From an uncultured Rubritalea sp. (GTDB lineage Bacteria; Verrucomicrobiota; Verrucomicrobiia; Verrucomicrobiales; Akkermansiaceae): a DNA stretch of 5,847 nucleotides. Both the position numbers and the translations under genes were made by a program. The DNA lies in NCBI GenBank assembly GCA_937951395.1, contig CALFBV010000238.1:1-5847 (forward strand). The letters run 5' to 3'. The first letter of the stretch is position 1. Each line of letters begins with the position of its first letter. The notes under the pieces are model-generated. The model was not told the DNA's origin. It searched no databases and saw only the letters and a list, made by a program, of their open reading frames with translations. This document shows positions 1-5,847 of the stretch, piece after piece.

Positions 1-1
1 G

Positions 2-721
2 TATGCTAGTCTGGGATTTCTAGGCACAGTGATTTCCTTACGGAGTGGCCAAGATGACTTCGCTGTGGTGATTCCTTATGTGCGCTTTAGAAGTGATTCT
101 ACTACAGGCAGACCACTACTGTTAGATAGCGATGTGATCACAGATGGAAGGATCGCGTCCGTGATGCAATCTGGATTTATAGAGAAAAACATTATTATTC
201 CTAGATTTGTGCTCGAAGAGCTACAAATCATGTCGAACTCTCCGTCCCCTGGCAGAAGGCAGCGCGGTCAACGCGGACTAGAATGCCTAGAAAAACTACA
301 AACCTTGCGTGATGGTAAGGTGACGGTGCATGACTCTCAGGCGAGGTCATCTGAGGATAGCCACGATGCTCATTTACTACAAATTTGTCAGATCCTGAAT
401 GCTCAGATACTGACTACGGATGATAATTTAACTAAAGTGGCAAGACTCCAGAATGTGGATGTTCTAAATCTAAACGACATGAACGAGGCTCTAAAACCTC
501 AAGTAGACGTAGGCACTAGGGTCCAGCTTCCAATCGTTCGCACAGGTAAGGAAGAGCACCAAGGGGTGGGCTATTTACCTGACGGAACGATGATTGTGGT
601 GAACAACGGAGTTTCCAAAATAGGCACTACTCAGAGCGTGACAGTTATCTCTACAATCAATACAACAGCTGGTCTGATGGTATTTGCAGAGATGGATAAT
701 GAGAAGCAGGCAGAAGGATAA
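2..721 (+). CDS. PIN-TRAM domain membrane protein, YacL-like (5' truncated)
   Basis: The reading frame is open to the window edge, so the 5' end is missing. The GTG at position 29 lies inside the coding frame and is probably not the true start. The first visible residues (YASLGFLGTV) look like the end of a transmembrane helix, as in YacL-type proteins where membrane helices precede a PIN domain. In numbering from the visible tyrosine, the PIN domain covers about 38-165. Its acidic residues are in LLLDSDVITDGRI (near 39-51), VLEELQ (70-75), HDAHLL (121-126) and TTDDNL (138-143). A C-terminal TRAM domain follows (about 168-230), with GVGYLPDGTMIVV and TTAGLMVFAE. PIN domains are metal-dependent ribonucleases and TRAM domains bind RNA, so this is probably a membrane-anchored RNase. 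Its substrate cannot be told from sequence. It ends in TAA, tail-to-tail with the next gene. The family assignment is firm; the function is inferred. Confidence 0.9.
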   Translation, partial: YASLGFLGTVISLRSGQDDFAVVIPYVRFRSDSTTGRPLLLDSDVITDGRIASVMQSGFIEKNIIIPRFVLEELQIMSNSPSPGRRQRGQRGLECLEKLQTLRDGKVTVHDSQARSSEDSHDAHLLQICQILNAQILTTDDNLTKVARLQNVDVLNLNDMNEALKPQVDVGTRVQLPIVRTGKEEHQGVGYLPDGTMIVVNNGVSKIGTTQSVTVISTINTTAGLMVFAEMDNEKQAEG

Positions 722-733
722 TTCAACGCCTTG

Positions 734-1699
734 TTAAACCCTAGCTTCTTTAAATCTGAGGTAAGCTTCCTTGCCCATGTATCTGGTGAGAATCATCGCA
801 GGAGCCTCATGTAAGTCTACCAGAACTAACGCATCAAGGCTGTATTCGAAGTTAGGATCTACATTAAATTCTAACAGAGTTGCATTTAGCTTTAAGTATT
901 GTCTCAGCAATACTGGTATGGTTTTACCGTCTTTCTCAGCCTCAGAGACCTTAGCTGCCACTTGCTCGATGTTTGTAAGAATAGGGCTAATCTCATCGTA
1001 ATTAGTGGGGATTTCTTTAAATGGATTATGTGGTTTTACCCACTTGCTAACGGTGTTGTTGAGATGAGATTTACGCAGATATTTAACGATAAGGTCTTGC
1101 GAAATTTGAGTATAGTCATTACTAATACTAATCATTCCGAAGAGCTTACTGTAGCGTGGATTCTGTGCCACGAAGCAGGACACCCCTTTCCATAAGAGCG
1201 ACAGTGCAAAAATAGATTTCTGATGACTGTGCGCGACAAATGCTCTGCCTAATTCTAGACCAGGATTAAGAAAATCTATGAATGGCTGCTCAAACTCGAA
1301 AAACGAAGATGAGAGGACTCCTTTCGGTCCATATTTGGCAAAGATCGTATCAGTACAGCCTAGGCGATAAGCACCTGCGACACAGTGCTGCTCTCTATCC
1401 CACAGTATGAGATGCTGGTAGTATGGATCAAATTCATCCAAGTCTAGGGCTTTTCCTGTGCCCTCCCCCACAGCACGGAAAGCGATCTCTCGGAGCCTAC
1501 CTACCTCATGGATAACATTGGGCATCTGCTCAGCTGTGCCTAAGTATACTTCAAGTGCCCCTTGACTGGCGAGCGGCTCAGAAGATGAGAACTGCGCGAT
1601 CTCTCTAACCAGCGCATTTACCTCCGCAGGATCTGCTATGGTTTCTTTAGCTTCTTTCGGGGCTGAGTGATTATCGGGTAACATGGTTGGATTAGTCAT
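734..1699 (-). CDS. GNAT-fold N-acyltransferase, OlsB/hemolysin-like (putative aminolipid synthesis)
   Basis: This 321-residue protein belongs to the GNAT-fold group around OlsB (ornithine-acyl-ACP N-acyltransferase) and the so-called putative hemolysins (COG3176, Acetyltransf_5). Visible family blocks are EVGRLREIAFRAVGEG (65-80), DLDEFDPYYQHLILWD (86-101), VAGAYRLG (107-114), LELGRAFV (148-155), LLWKG (168-172), SISNDYTQIS (191-200) and a C-terminal VLLRQYLKLNA..VLVDL block (263-295). Relatives attach a 3-hydroxy-acyl chain from ACP to the amino group of ornithine or glycine, forming lyso-aminolipids at the membrane. The N-terminal 50 residues are polar and unassigned. In Bacteroidetes this domain is often fused to a PlsC-type O-acyltransferase; no such domain is present here or nearby. 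The start is ATG, preceded by AAGAG at a 6-nt spacing; a second ATG is at codon 6. It lies downstream of argJ on the same strand. The amino acid acceptor is not determined by the sequence; a simple acetyltransferase role is possible but less likely. Confidence 0.82.
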   Translation of the reverse strand: MTNPTMLPDNHSAPKEAKETIADPAEVNALVREIAQFSSSEPLASQGALEVYLGTAEQMPNVIHEVGRLREIAFRAVGEGTGKALDLDEFDPYYQHLILWDREQHCVAGAYRLGCTDTIFAKYGPKGVLSSSFFEFEQPFIDFLNPGLELGRAFVAHSHQKSIFALSLLWKGVSCFVAQNPRYSKLFGMISISNDYTQISQDLIVKYLRKSHLNNTVSKWVKPHNPFKEIPTNYDEISPILTNIEQVAAKVSEAEKDGKTIPVLLRQYLKLNATLLEFNVDPNFEYSLDALVLVDLHEAPAMILTRYMGKEAYLRFKEARV

Positions 1700-1705
1700 T
1701 AGTAG

Positions 1706-1710
1706 CTCTT
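1706..1710 (-). promoter_or_regulatory. Ribosome binding site of the acyltransferase gene
   Basis: On the minus strand AAGAG lies 6 nt before the ATG at 1699. It supports that start over the ATG at codon 6. Its first two bases are also the last two bases of one arm of a 10-bp inverted repeat, so pairing of the leader could affect access by ribosomes. Confidence 0.5.
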
Positions 1711-1786
1711 GATTGAGTTACCATTCTATCACCAGTTTTGCGCATCACATCATACACAATGGTGGAGATATCATTGACTCAATCAA
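1709..1786. repeat. 10-bp perfect inverted repeat in the acyltransferase leader
   Basis: TTGATTGAGT at 1709-1718 is the exact reverse complement of ACTCAATCAA at 1777-1786, with 58 bases between. On the minus strand both arms lie in the argJ-acyltransferase spacer. The arm nearer the start codon abuts the AAGAG ribosome binding site. The right arm also contains a small palindrome, ATTGACTCAAT (1773-1783). The repeat could form an RNA stem or be two copies of a protein-binding site. There is no U-tract next to either arm, so it is not a classical terminator. Confidence 0.55.
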
Positions 1787-1799
1787 TGTGCTACGACCT

Positions 1800-1819
1800 A
1801 AAAACTAGCATGTAACTAG
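1800..1819 (-). terminator. Weak terminator-like hairpin after argJ
   Basis: Downstream of the argJ stop, the minus strand reads CTAG, a 7-base loop region, CTAG, then five T (plus-strand A run 1800-1804). The stem is four Watson-Crick pairs plus one possible G-U pair, which is weak. A second small hairpin (ATGAG/CTCAT, 1824-1840) sits just upstream. At most this gives partial attenuation between argJ and the acyltransferase gene. Confidence 0.25.
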
Positions 1820-1860
1820 ATATATGAGAAGTAAACTCATGACTCTATTCCATAGAATTT

Positions 1861-3120
1861 TTACTGCTGAGTTAATCCATCTTTTCTAGCCTGCTTCCAG
1901 TAGGCATACTCAGAGCGATTGAAGTCCACATATTCTGGCGATAAGTCACTACTATAAATGGTGTATTCACCTTCACACAGATTGAGGTTTATTTCGATGG
2001 TAAAGGCATCTCCCGCTACTTTCTTACGCAACGCATCCATGCTTACTTCCGCCTCCATTCCGCCAAGACAAGCAGCTAGACCACCGATATGGATATCGAT
2101 GAGTTCTTCTTTTACCATCGCTTTTGAGTAACCTACAGCGTGGATGATTCGACCCCAGTTTGGGTCGTTTCCATTCCACGAACATTTCACTAGTGATGAG
2201 TTAGCCACAGCCTCCGCCACTTTCTTGGCATCATTGTATGACTTGGCCCCCTTCACATTCACTGTGACAAATTTCGTAACACGCTCGCCATCTTTCACTA
2301 ATGACTTCGCCATTTCTAGCATCACGTAGTTCAGAGCCGCTTGAAATTTCTTTGCATCCTTAGTGCCGCGCCTGATTGCTTTCCCCCCACTGGCTCCATT
2401 TGCTAGCATGATAACGCTGTCATTTGTACTCATATCGCCATCAATGGTGATCCTATTAAAGGAAAATTCTACGGCGTGGGAGACGAAACTGCTAAGAACA
2501 CCCTTGTTGATCTTAGCATCAGTAGTAACGAAACATAGCATAGTAGCCATGTATGGGTTAATCATTCCTGCACCCTTAGCGCAGGCTCCTATTTTTACTT
2601 TCACTCCATCTATCTCTAGGCTTACAGAAATTTCCTTATGACATGTATCGCTAGTCATGATCGCTTGCGCCACTGATGTCCCCTCACCGCGCTTGAGACC
2701 ATTTACTAGCTCATCAAACTTAGGCTCTATCCTCACCATTGGCATCGGCAGACCGATCACACCGGTGGAGCAAATTGCCACTTGTGATTGCTTCAGGTCT
2801 AAAAGCTTACCTACAAGTCTCGTGCATGTTCTGGCATCTTGCAGTCCATTTACTCCGGTGCAAGCATTTGCATTGCCGCTGTTGACTAGAATCGCGCGCA
2901 CATCTCCATCTCTTAGATGAGTCTGGCTCACCTTCACGGGAGCAGCTTTCACCCTATTCGTGGTAAAGGTTCCTGCCGCTACACACTCCTCTTGACTAGC
3001 TATCAATGCTAGGTCTAGGCGGGTTGCCTCTGGATCCTTGACCCCTGCAGTGACTGCGCTGGAGACGAAGCCTTTCGGAGCTGTTATTCCGCCTTTTATT
3101 TTTCTATACACTGATGACAT
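1861..3120 (-). CDS. argJ: Bifunctional glutamate N-acetyltransferase / amino-acid N-acetyltransferase ArgJ
   Basis: ArgJ moves the acetyl group from N-acetylornithine to glutamate, releasing ornithine in the cyclic arginine pathway; some members also use acetyl-CoA. It is cytosolic and cuts itself into alpha and beta chains before a catalytic threonine. With the ATG at 3120 the protein has 419 residues, normal for the family. GGITAPKGF begins at residue 10, and STGVIG holds the oxyanion Thr119-Gly120. KGAGMINPYMATML contains Lys182 and the Ala-Thr193 cleavage site. MSTNDSVIMLANG, Glu279 and DPNWGRIIHAVGYSK (319-333) also match the family. The frame extends upstream to a TTG at 3141, but the ATG fits family N-termini better. 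Two oddities: the usual DGEGATK reads DGERVTK (277-283), and the short INxxYTT-type end is replaced by a longer NRSEYAYW-containing tail. It follows rnr by 68 bp with no terminator visible, suggesting cotranscription. Identification is firm; whether it is mono- or bifunctional cannot be seen. Confidence 0.95.
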   Translation of the reverse strand: MSSVYRKIKGGITAPKGFVSSAVTAGVKDPEATRLDLALIASQEECVAAGTFTTNRVKAAPVKVSQTHLRDGDVRAILVNSGNANACTGVNGLQDARTCTRLVGKLLDLKQSQVAICSTGVIGLPMPMVRIEPKFDELVNGLKRGEGTSVAQAIMTSDTCHKEISVSLEIDGVKVKIGACAKGAGMINPYMATMLCFVTTDAKINKGVLSSFVSHAVEFSFNRITIDGDMSTNDSVIMLANGASGGKAIRRGTKDAKKFQAALNYVMLEMAKSLVKDGERVTKFVTVNVKGAKSYNDAKKVAEAVANSSLVKCSWNGNDPNWGRIIHAVGYSKAMVKEELIDIHIGGLAACLGGMEAEVSMDALRKKVAGDAFTIEINLNLCEGEYTIYSSDLSPEYVDFNRSEYAYWKQARKDGLTQQ

Positions 3121-3188
3121 AATCTTATTTTTCGGATTCAAACTCGATTCGTAATAAGCCTTTAGATTAGCTAGATGTCGATTAGATT

Positions 3189-5576
3189 TTAAGAATTTTC
3201 AACGATCCTGAAATCCACCATTTTGCGTTCTAGATCCACGCGCTTTATCTCCACGTTGACTTTCTCACCTAGTTTTATTTCCTGACCACTACTACTTACA
3301 TAACGCATGCCTTCCATCCGCCAGTTATCATGGCTTCTTCCAGGCAGATCTTCCACTTTCACGAGACCTTTCACCCTCATGGATGAAATTTCTACAAACA
3401 GTCCCATCCTCCGCACGTCAGTCACAAGCGCTTTGAAAACCTTACCTCCAGAGTCTTCCTGGATGCTCACTAGATACTCCATCATCTTCATCCGCTTGGT
3501 CTCATTTTCAGCCTCGGCACTCTTTCTCTCAGTATCAGAAATGTGAGCGGCTATCTCTGCGATTTCAGTTAGCTTAGGATTTCTATCAGGCTTCTCAGGT
3601 GGATTCACTAACAATGATTGCAGTGCGCGATGCACCACTAGGTCTGCGTATCTGCGAATAGGGCTGGTGAAATGACAGTAGTCCATTTTAGCCAAGCCGT
3701 AGTGACCAAATGCATCCGTGCTATAGGCAGCACGCTTCAGGCTCTTCAGAAGTCCTATCTTGATGCTCTCTTCATTAGTGGTGCCTTTGACTTTATCTAA
3801 CAGATCTTGGATATGCTTCTTATTCGTGAGGTCACCCACCCTGTAACCTTGCGCTCTCGCCTTCTCCGCGAACTCATTGAGCTTATCGAAATCTGGGTCT
3901 TCATGGATACGATAGATAGCGCTCTTGCGCTGCATTTTCAGCGCTACAGCCACTGCTTCATTCGCAGCAAGCATACATTCCTCCACCATTTGATGACTTT
4001 CATTATGCACCACAGCTACTACATCCACCGCCTTGAGCTTATCATCTAGCACTATCTTCGTCTCCTCAAACTCGAGGTCGAGCGCACCATCGGCAAATCG
4101 TTTCTTCCGCAGAATACTCGCTAGCTCCCATGCTAGCTTAAGTCCATCAATGATGTCTTCCCCAACATCAGGAATCTTTATCTTGTCTTTATTCTCTAAT
4201 GGCAGCCCCAGAAGAACCTGAGCCTGCTCATAGGCAAGTCTAGCTTTACTATGGATCACAGCATCACAGAATCTTGATGACTTGCGTATTCCGTTCTTAT
4301 CAAATGTCATCACCGCACACTTTGTAAGACGATCTACATTTGACCTTAAGCTACATATATTATTTGAAATCTGCTCTGGCAACATTGGGAGCACCCGGTC
4401 TACTAAGTACGTACTATTCCCCCTCTTCACCGCCTCATCATCTAGCGAGCTACCCGGCTTCACATAGTGTGATACATCCGCTATATGCACAGCCAGTTCA
4501 TAGCCTCCATTCTCTAGCCTCTTTACGATAACTGCGTCATCGAAATCTTTCGCATCGTTTGGATCAACCGTAATTACTAGCTCATCTCGCCAGTCTTCTC
4601 GCCTCTCTAACTCTTTCTCTGGTATATTAATCTTAGGATTTTCATCCCCCGCTTTAGTATTTTTCTCATTCTTCGCGCCACCTTGTAATCTTGTTAGAAG
4701 CGCCTCCGCCTCTTCCTTCACTTCACCTGGGAATCCCGCACGCAAGCCATGCTTAGAAATAACGCTTTCAATGTCCACACCTGGATCTTCTGGCCAACCT
4801 AACACCTTAGTGATCTGTCCTATAGGAGGTACATTTTTGCTATCCCAGCTGACTAGCTCAACTACTACGCGCTGACCGCTCTTTGCATCCATTTCACTCT
4901 CCACTAGCTTCATCTCACCCTGAAACCCTACGAAGTCTGGCTCCACGTAGCGAAACTTCCCCTTCACTCTAAATGTACCTAACACCACATTACTCATCCT
5001 CTTGACAACATCCATCACCTTACCCTTCGCCTCATCATCGAACTTCCCGCGCTTCCCCTTTCCGCTCTTTCCTCTTCTATCCTGCCCGCCTTTTTTACCT
5101 TTAAAATTCTTACTCTTATATTTCGAACTAGCAGGCTGATGTTCAGATTGCTTCTCAAATGATTTTGGTATTTTCACACTCACACTCACTCGATCTCCAT
5201 CTATAGCTAGTCCCGTGTCGTAACTCTGCACAAACACTCGGTCAAATTTATCTAGATTTAACCCAGCTGCAATATTGCCCTCATTTTTAACATCTGGATA
5301 GAACCACGCGTTTCCACCATTTTGAAATCTTATTACTCCTATCATCATCCCTGGAGCCGTCCCCTTTCCTGGTCCAGCAACTTTAGCTTTGATACTATAT
5401 CTCGCTTTCTTCCCCGCTGAGATCACCCCCTTTCTCTCCATCCGGTTGAGCACTGCTCGCATCGCTGATCTTTCAGCACTAGGAACCGAAAGTGCTCTGG
5501 CTAGCTCGGATTTATTCATCGGTTGGTAGTTACCACCCTTCATTAAGCCCAATAGCCTCTCCCTAATATTTTTCAT
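3189..5576 (-). CDS. rnr: Ribonuclease R (RNB-family 3'-5' exoribonuclease)
   Basis: RNase R degrades structured RNA from the 3' end and acts in mRNA decay, rRNA quality control and trans-translation. With the ATG at 5576 the protein has 795 residues, close to the 813 of E. coli. Domains in order: winged helix (1-65, MKNIRERLLGLMK...LARALSV), first cold-shock domain (about 78-138), a Lys/Arg/Gly-rich insert (about 144-186), second cold-shock domain (about 197-261), a polar linker (about 287-328), RNB catalytic domain (about 329-656) and S1 domain (about 710-791). The metal-binding aspartates are in VDPNDAKDFDDA (Asp338, 344, 346, 347), equivalent to E. coli Asp272, 278, 280 and 281. STYLVDRVLPMLPE and HFTSPIRRYADLVVHR are also present. 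The frame extends to an ATG at 5627, but there AGG directly abuts the start; the chosen ATG has AAGG 7 nt upstream and matches family N-termini. The usual lysine-rich C-terminal tail is absent. The gene diverges from the prepilin gene and precedes argJ. Confidence 0.95.
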   Translation of the reverse strand: MKNIRERLLGLMKGGNYQPMNKSELARALSVPSAERSAMRAVLNRMERKGVISAGKKARYSIKAKVAGPGKGTAPGMMIGVIRFQNGGNAWFYPDVKNEGNIAAGLNLDKFDRVFVQSYDTGLAIDGDRVSVSVKIPKSFEKQSEHQPASSKYKSKNFKGKKGGQDRRGKSGKGKRGKFDDEAKGKVMDVVKRMSNVVLGTFRVKGKFRYVEPDFVGFQGEMKLVESEMDAKSGQRVVVELVSWDSKNVPPIGQITKVLGWPEDPGVDIESVISKHGLRAGFPGEVKEEAEALLTRLQGGAKNEKNTKAGDENPKINIPEKELERREDWRDELVITVDPNDAKDFDDAVIVKRLENGGYELAVHIADVSHYVKPGSSLDDEAVKRGNSTYLVDRVLPMLPEQISNNICSLRSNVDRLTKCAVMTFDKNGIRKSSRFCDAVIHSKARLAYEQAQVLLGLPLENKDKIKIPDVGEDIIDGLKLAWELASILRKKRFADGALDLEFEETKIVLDDKLKAVDVVAVVHNESHQMVEECMLAANEAVAVALKMQRKSAIYRIHEDPDFDKLNEFAEKARAQGYRVGDLTNKKHIQDLLDKVKGTTNEESIKIGLLKSLKRAAYSTDAFGHYGLAKMDYCHFTSPIRRYADLVVHRALQSLLVNPPEKPDRNPKLTEIAEIAAHISDTERKSAEAENETKRMKMMEYLVSIQEDSGGKVFKALVTDVRRMGLFVEISSMRVKGLVKVEDLPGRSHDNWRMEGMRYVSSSGQEIKLGEKVNVEIKRVDLERKMVDFRIVENS

Positions 5577-5581
5577 ATTCA

Positions 5582-5587
5582 CACCTT
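5582..5587 (-). promoter_or_regulatory. Ribosome binding site that decides the rnr start
   Basis: The minus strand reads AAGGTG followed by TGAAT and ATG. AAGG is 7 nt from the ATG at 5576, a good distance. At the upstream in-frame ATG (5627) the AAAAAGG run touches the start codon directly. This favours a 795-residue RNase R over an 812-residue one. Confidence 0.6.
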
Positions 5588-5627
5588 GCACTCTAGTCTC
5601 TATAAGCACAACACCTTTTCTAATCAT

Positions 5628-5728
5628 CCTTTTTCGTTGCCATCATCCATCCTATGTGCTAGCTTTAATGTGTTGACATTGTAAATTCAACTTCCAACCA
5701 TCAAAGCAATCTCAAACACACCATAATC
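5628..5728. promoter_or_regulatory. Divergent intergenic region between rnr and the prepilin gene
   Basis: Promoters for both genes should lie here. On the plus strand TTGACA (5673-5678) matches a -35 box exactly, but no good -10 hexamer follows at 16-18 bp (AACCAT at 17 bp is poor). On the minus strand TACAAT (plus 5678-5683) resembles a -10 box for rnr but lacks a convincing -35. Both candidates lie in or beside a small inverted repeat, GTTGA (5672-5676) and TCAAC (5687-5691), which could be an operator. The individual boxes are tentative. Confidence 0.3.
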
Positions 5729-5847
5729 ATGAAACTATCCATAAATAATAAATCTTCTAAAAAGGGATTCACACTAATTGAGCTCCTCGTAGTCATGGCT
5801 ATCATCGCTACTCTGGCAGGTCTCGGGTATGGCCCAGTAATGAAACA
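5729..5847 (+). CDS. Type II secretion/type IV pilin-like prepilin (3' truncated)
   Basis: Only the first 39 codons are in the window. They start at ATG and read MKLSINNKSSKKG, then FTLIELLVVMAIIATLAGLG. This is the classical class III (prepilin peptidase) signal: a short basic leader ending in Gly13, Phe14 as the +1 residue to be N-methylated, Glu18 at +5, and a hydrophobic helix that anchors the subunit and packs it into a filament. Cleavage should occur between Gly13 and Phe14. Such prepilin-type proteins are very numerous in Verrucomicrobiota and Planctomycetota, where many have no assigned filament system, so the exact role (pseudopilin, pilin or surface protein) cannot be told without the C-terminal part. 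No purine-rich ribosome binding site is visible ahead of the ATG; the preceding 20 bases are mostly A and C. It is divergent from rnr. Confidence 0.88.
   Translation, partial: MKLSINNKSSKKGFTLIELLVVMAIIATLAGLGYGPVMK

Noticed and set aside
29..31. GTG at 29 as the real start of the PIN-TRAM gene.
   Set aside because: The frame stays open to the window edge and the upstream codons encode a hydrophobic segment expected from the YacL-type membrane region, so the gene almost certainly starts outside the window.
899..1195. Plus-strand ORF of 98 codons containing HEAGH, which resembles a zinc-metalloprotease HExxH motif.
   Set aside because: It lies wholly antisense to well-conserved blocks of the acyltransferase gene. 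A single HExxH without any surrounding family features is a chance match.
3139..3141. TTG at 3141 as the argJ start (426 residues).
   Set aside because: The ATG at 3120 gives an N-terminus of normal length before the GGITAPKGF block, and there is no convincing ribosome binding site ahead of the TTG.
3121..3188. Short repeats (TTAGATTAG-like and GATTC-like) in the rnr-argJ spacer as a possible regulatory element or terminator.
   Set aside because: The matches are only 5-8 bases, mostly direct, with no stable hairpin followed by a T-run; they are within what AT-rich sequence gives by chance.
3807..4049. Plus-strand ORF of 80 codons, histidine-rich at the end.
   Set aside because: It is antisense to the RNase R catalytic domain, has no recognisable domain and no supported ribosome binding site; it is a shadow of the real gene.
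5577..5627. A 17-residue N-terminal extension of RNase R from the ATG at 5627.
   Set aside because: AAAAAGG touches that ATG with no spacer, while the internal ATG at 5576 has well-placed AAGG and begins exactly where the family winged-helix domain begins.
1..5847. A hidden defence system, toxin-antitoxin pair or mobile element (prompted by the PIN domain and RNase genes).
   Set aside because: The PIN domain is of the YacL PIN-TRAM type rather than a VapC toxin, and no antitoxin, transposase, integrase, terminal repeats or phage genes are visible.

Overview
The window holds five protein-coding genes: three complete and co-directional on the minus strand, flanked by two plus-strand genes cut by the window edges. 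The best taxonomic guess is a member of the Verrucomicrobiota (PVC group) with moderate GC. This is inferred from family resemblance: a YacL-type PIN-TRAM protein, a PVC-looking RNase R, a stand-alone hemolysin-like acyltransferase and a Verrucomicrobiota-style type II prepilin. No 16S rRNA or other decisive marker is present.

Layout from left to right. (1) The 3' part of a PIN-TRAM membrane nuclease gene runs on the plus strand to 721. (2) Tail-to-tail with it, 12 bp away, is a minus-strand gene for a 321-residue GNAT-fold acyltransferase related to OlsB, the ornithine N-acyltransferase of aminolipid synthesis. (3) A 161-bp spacer follows. It carries a perfect 10-bp inverted repeat, one arm of which touches the ribosome binding site of the acyltransferase gene, plus a weak terminator-like hairpin. 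(4) Next is argJ on the minus strand, for arginine/ornithine biosynthesis. (5) After 68 bp without a visible terminator comes rnr (RNase R), also minus strand. (6) A divergent intergenic region of about 150 bp leads to the 5' end of a prepilin-like gene on the plus strand, truncated at the window end.

Transcription of the minus-strand genes probably starts upstream of rnr and may continue through argJ into the acyltransferase gene. ArgJ releases ornithine, and ornithine is a classical substrate of the OlsB family. The argJ-acyltransferase order could therefore link ornithine supply to aminolipid synthesis, but this is inference. Most of the window is ordinary housekeeping sequence. The points worth a second look are that pairing, non-canonical active-site-proximal sequence in ArgJ, a lysine-rich insert inside RNase R with no basic C-terminal tail, the inverted repeat in the acyltransferase leader, and an unusual abundance of the tetranucleotide CTAG. 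I saw no RNA genes, CRISPR arrays, insertion sequences or clearly novel multi-gene system.
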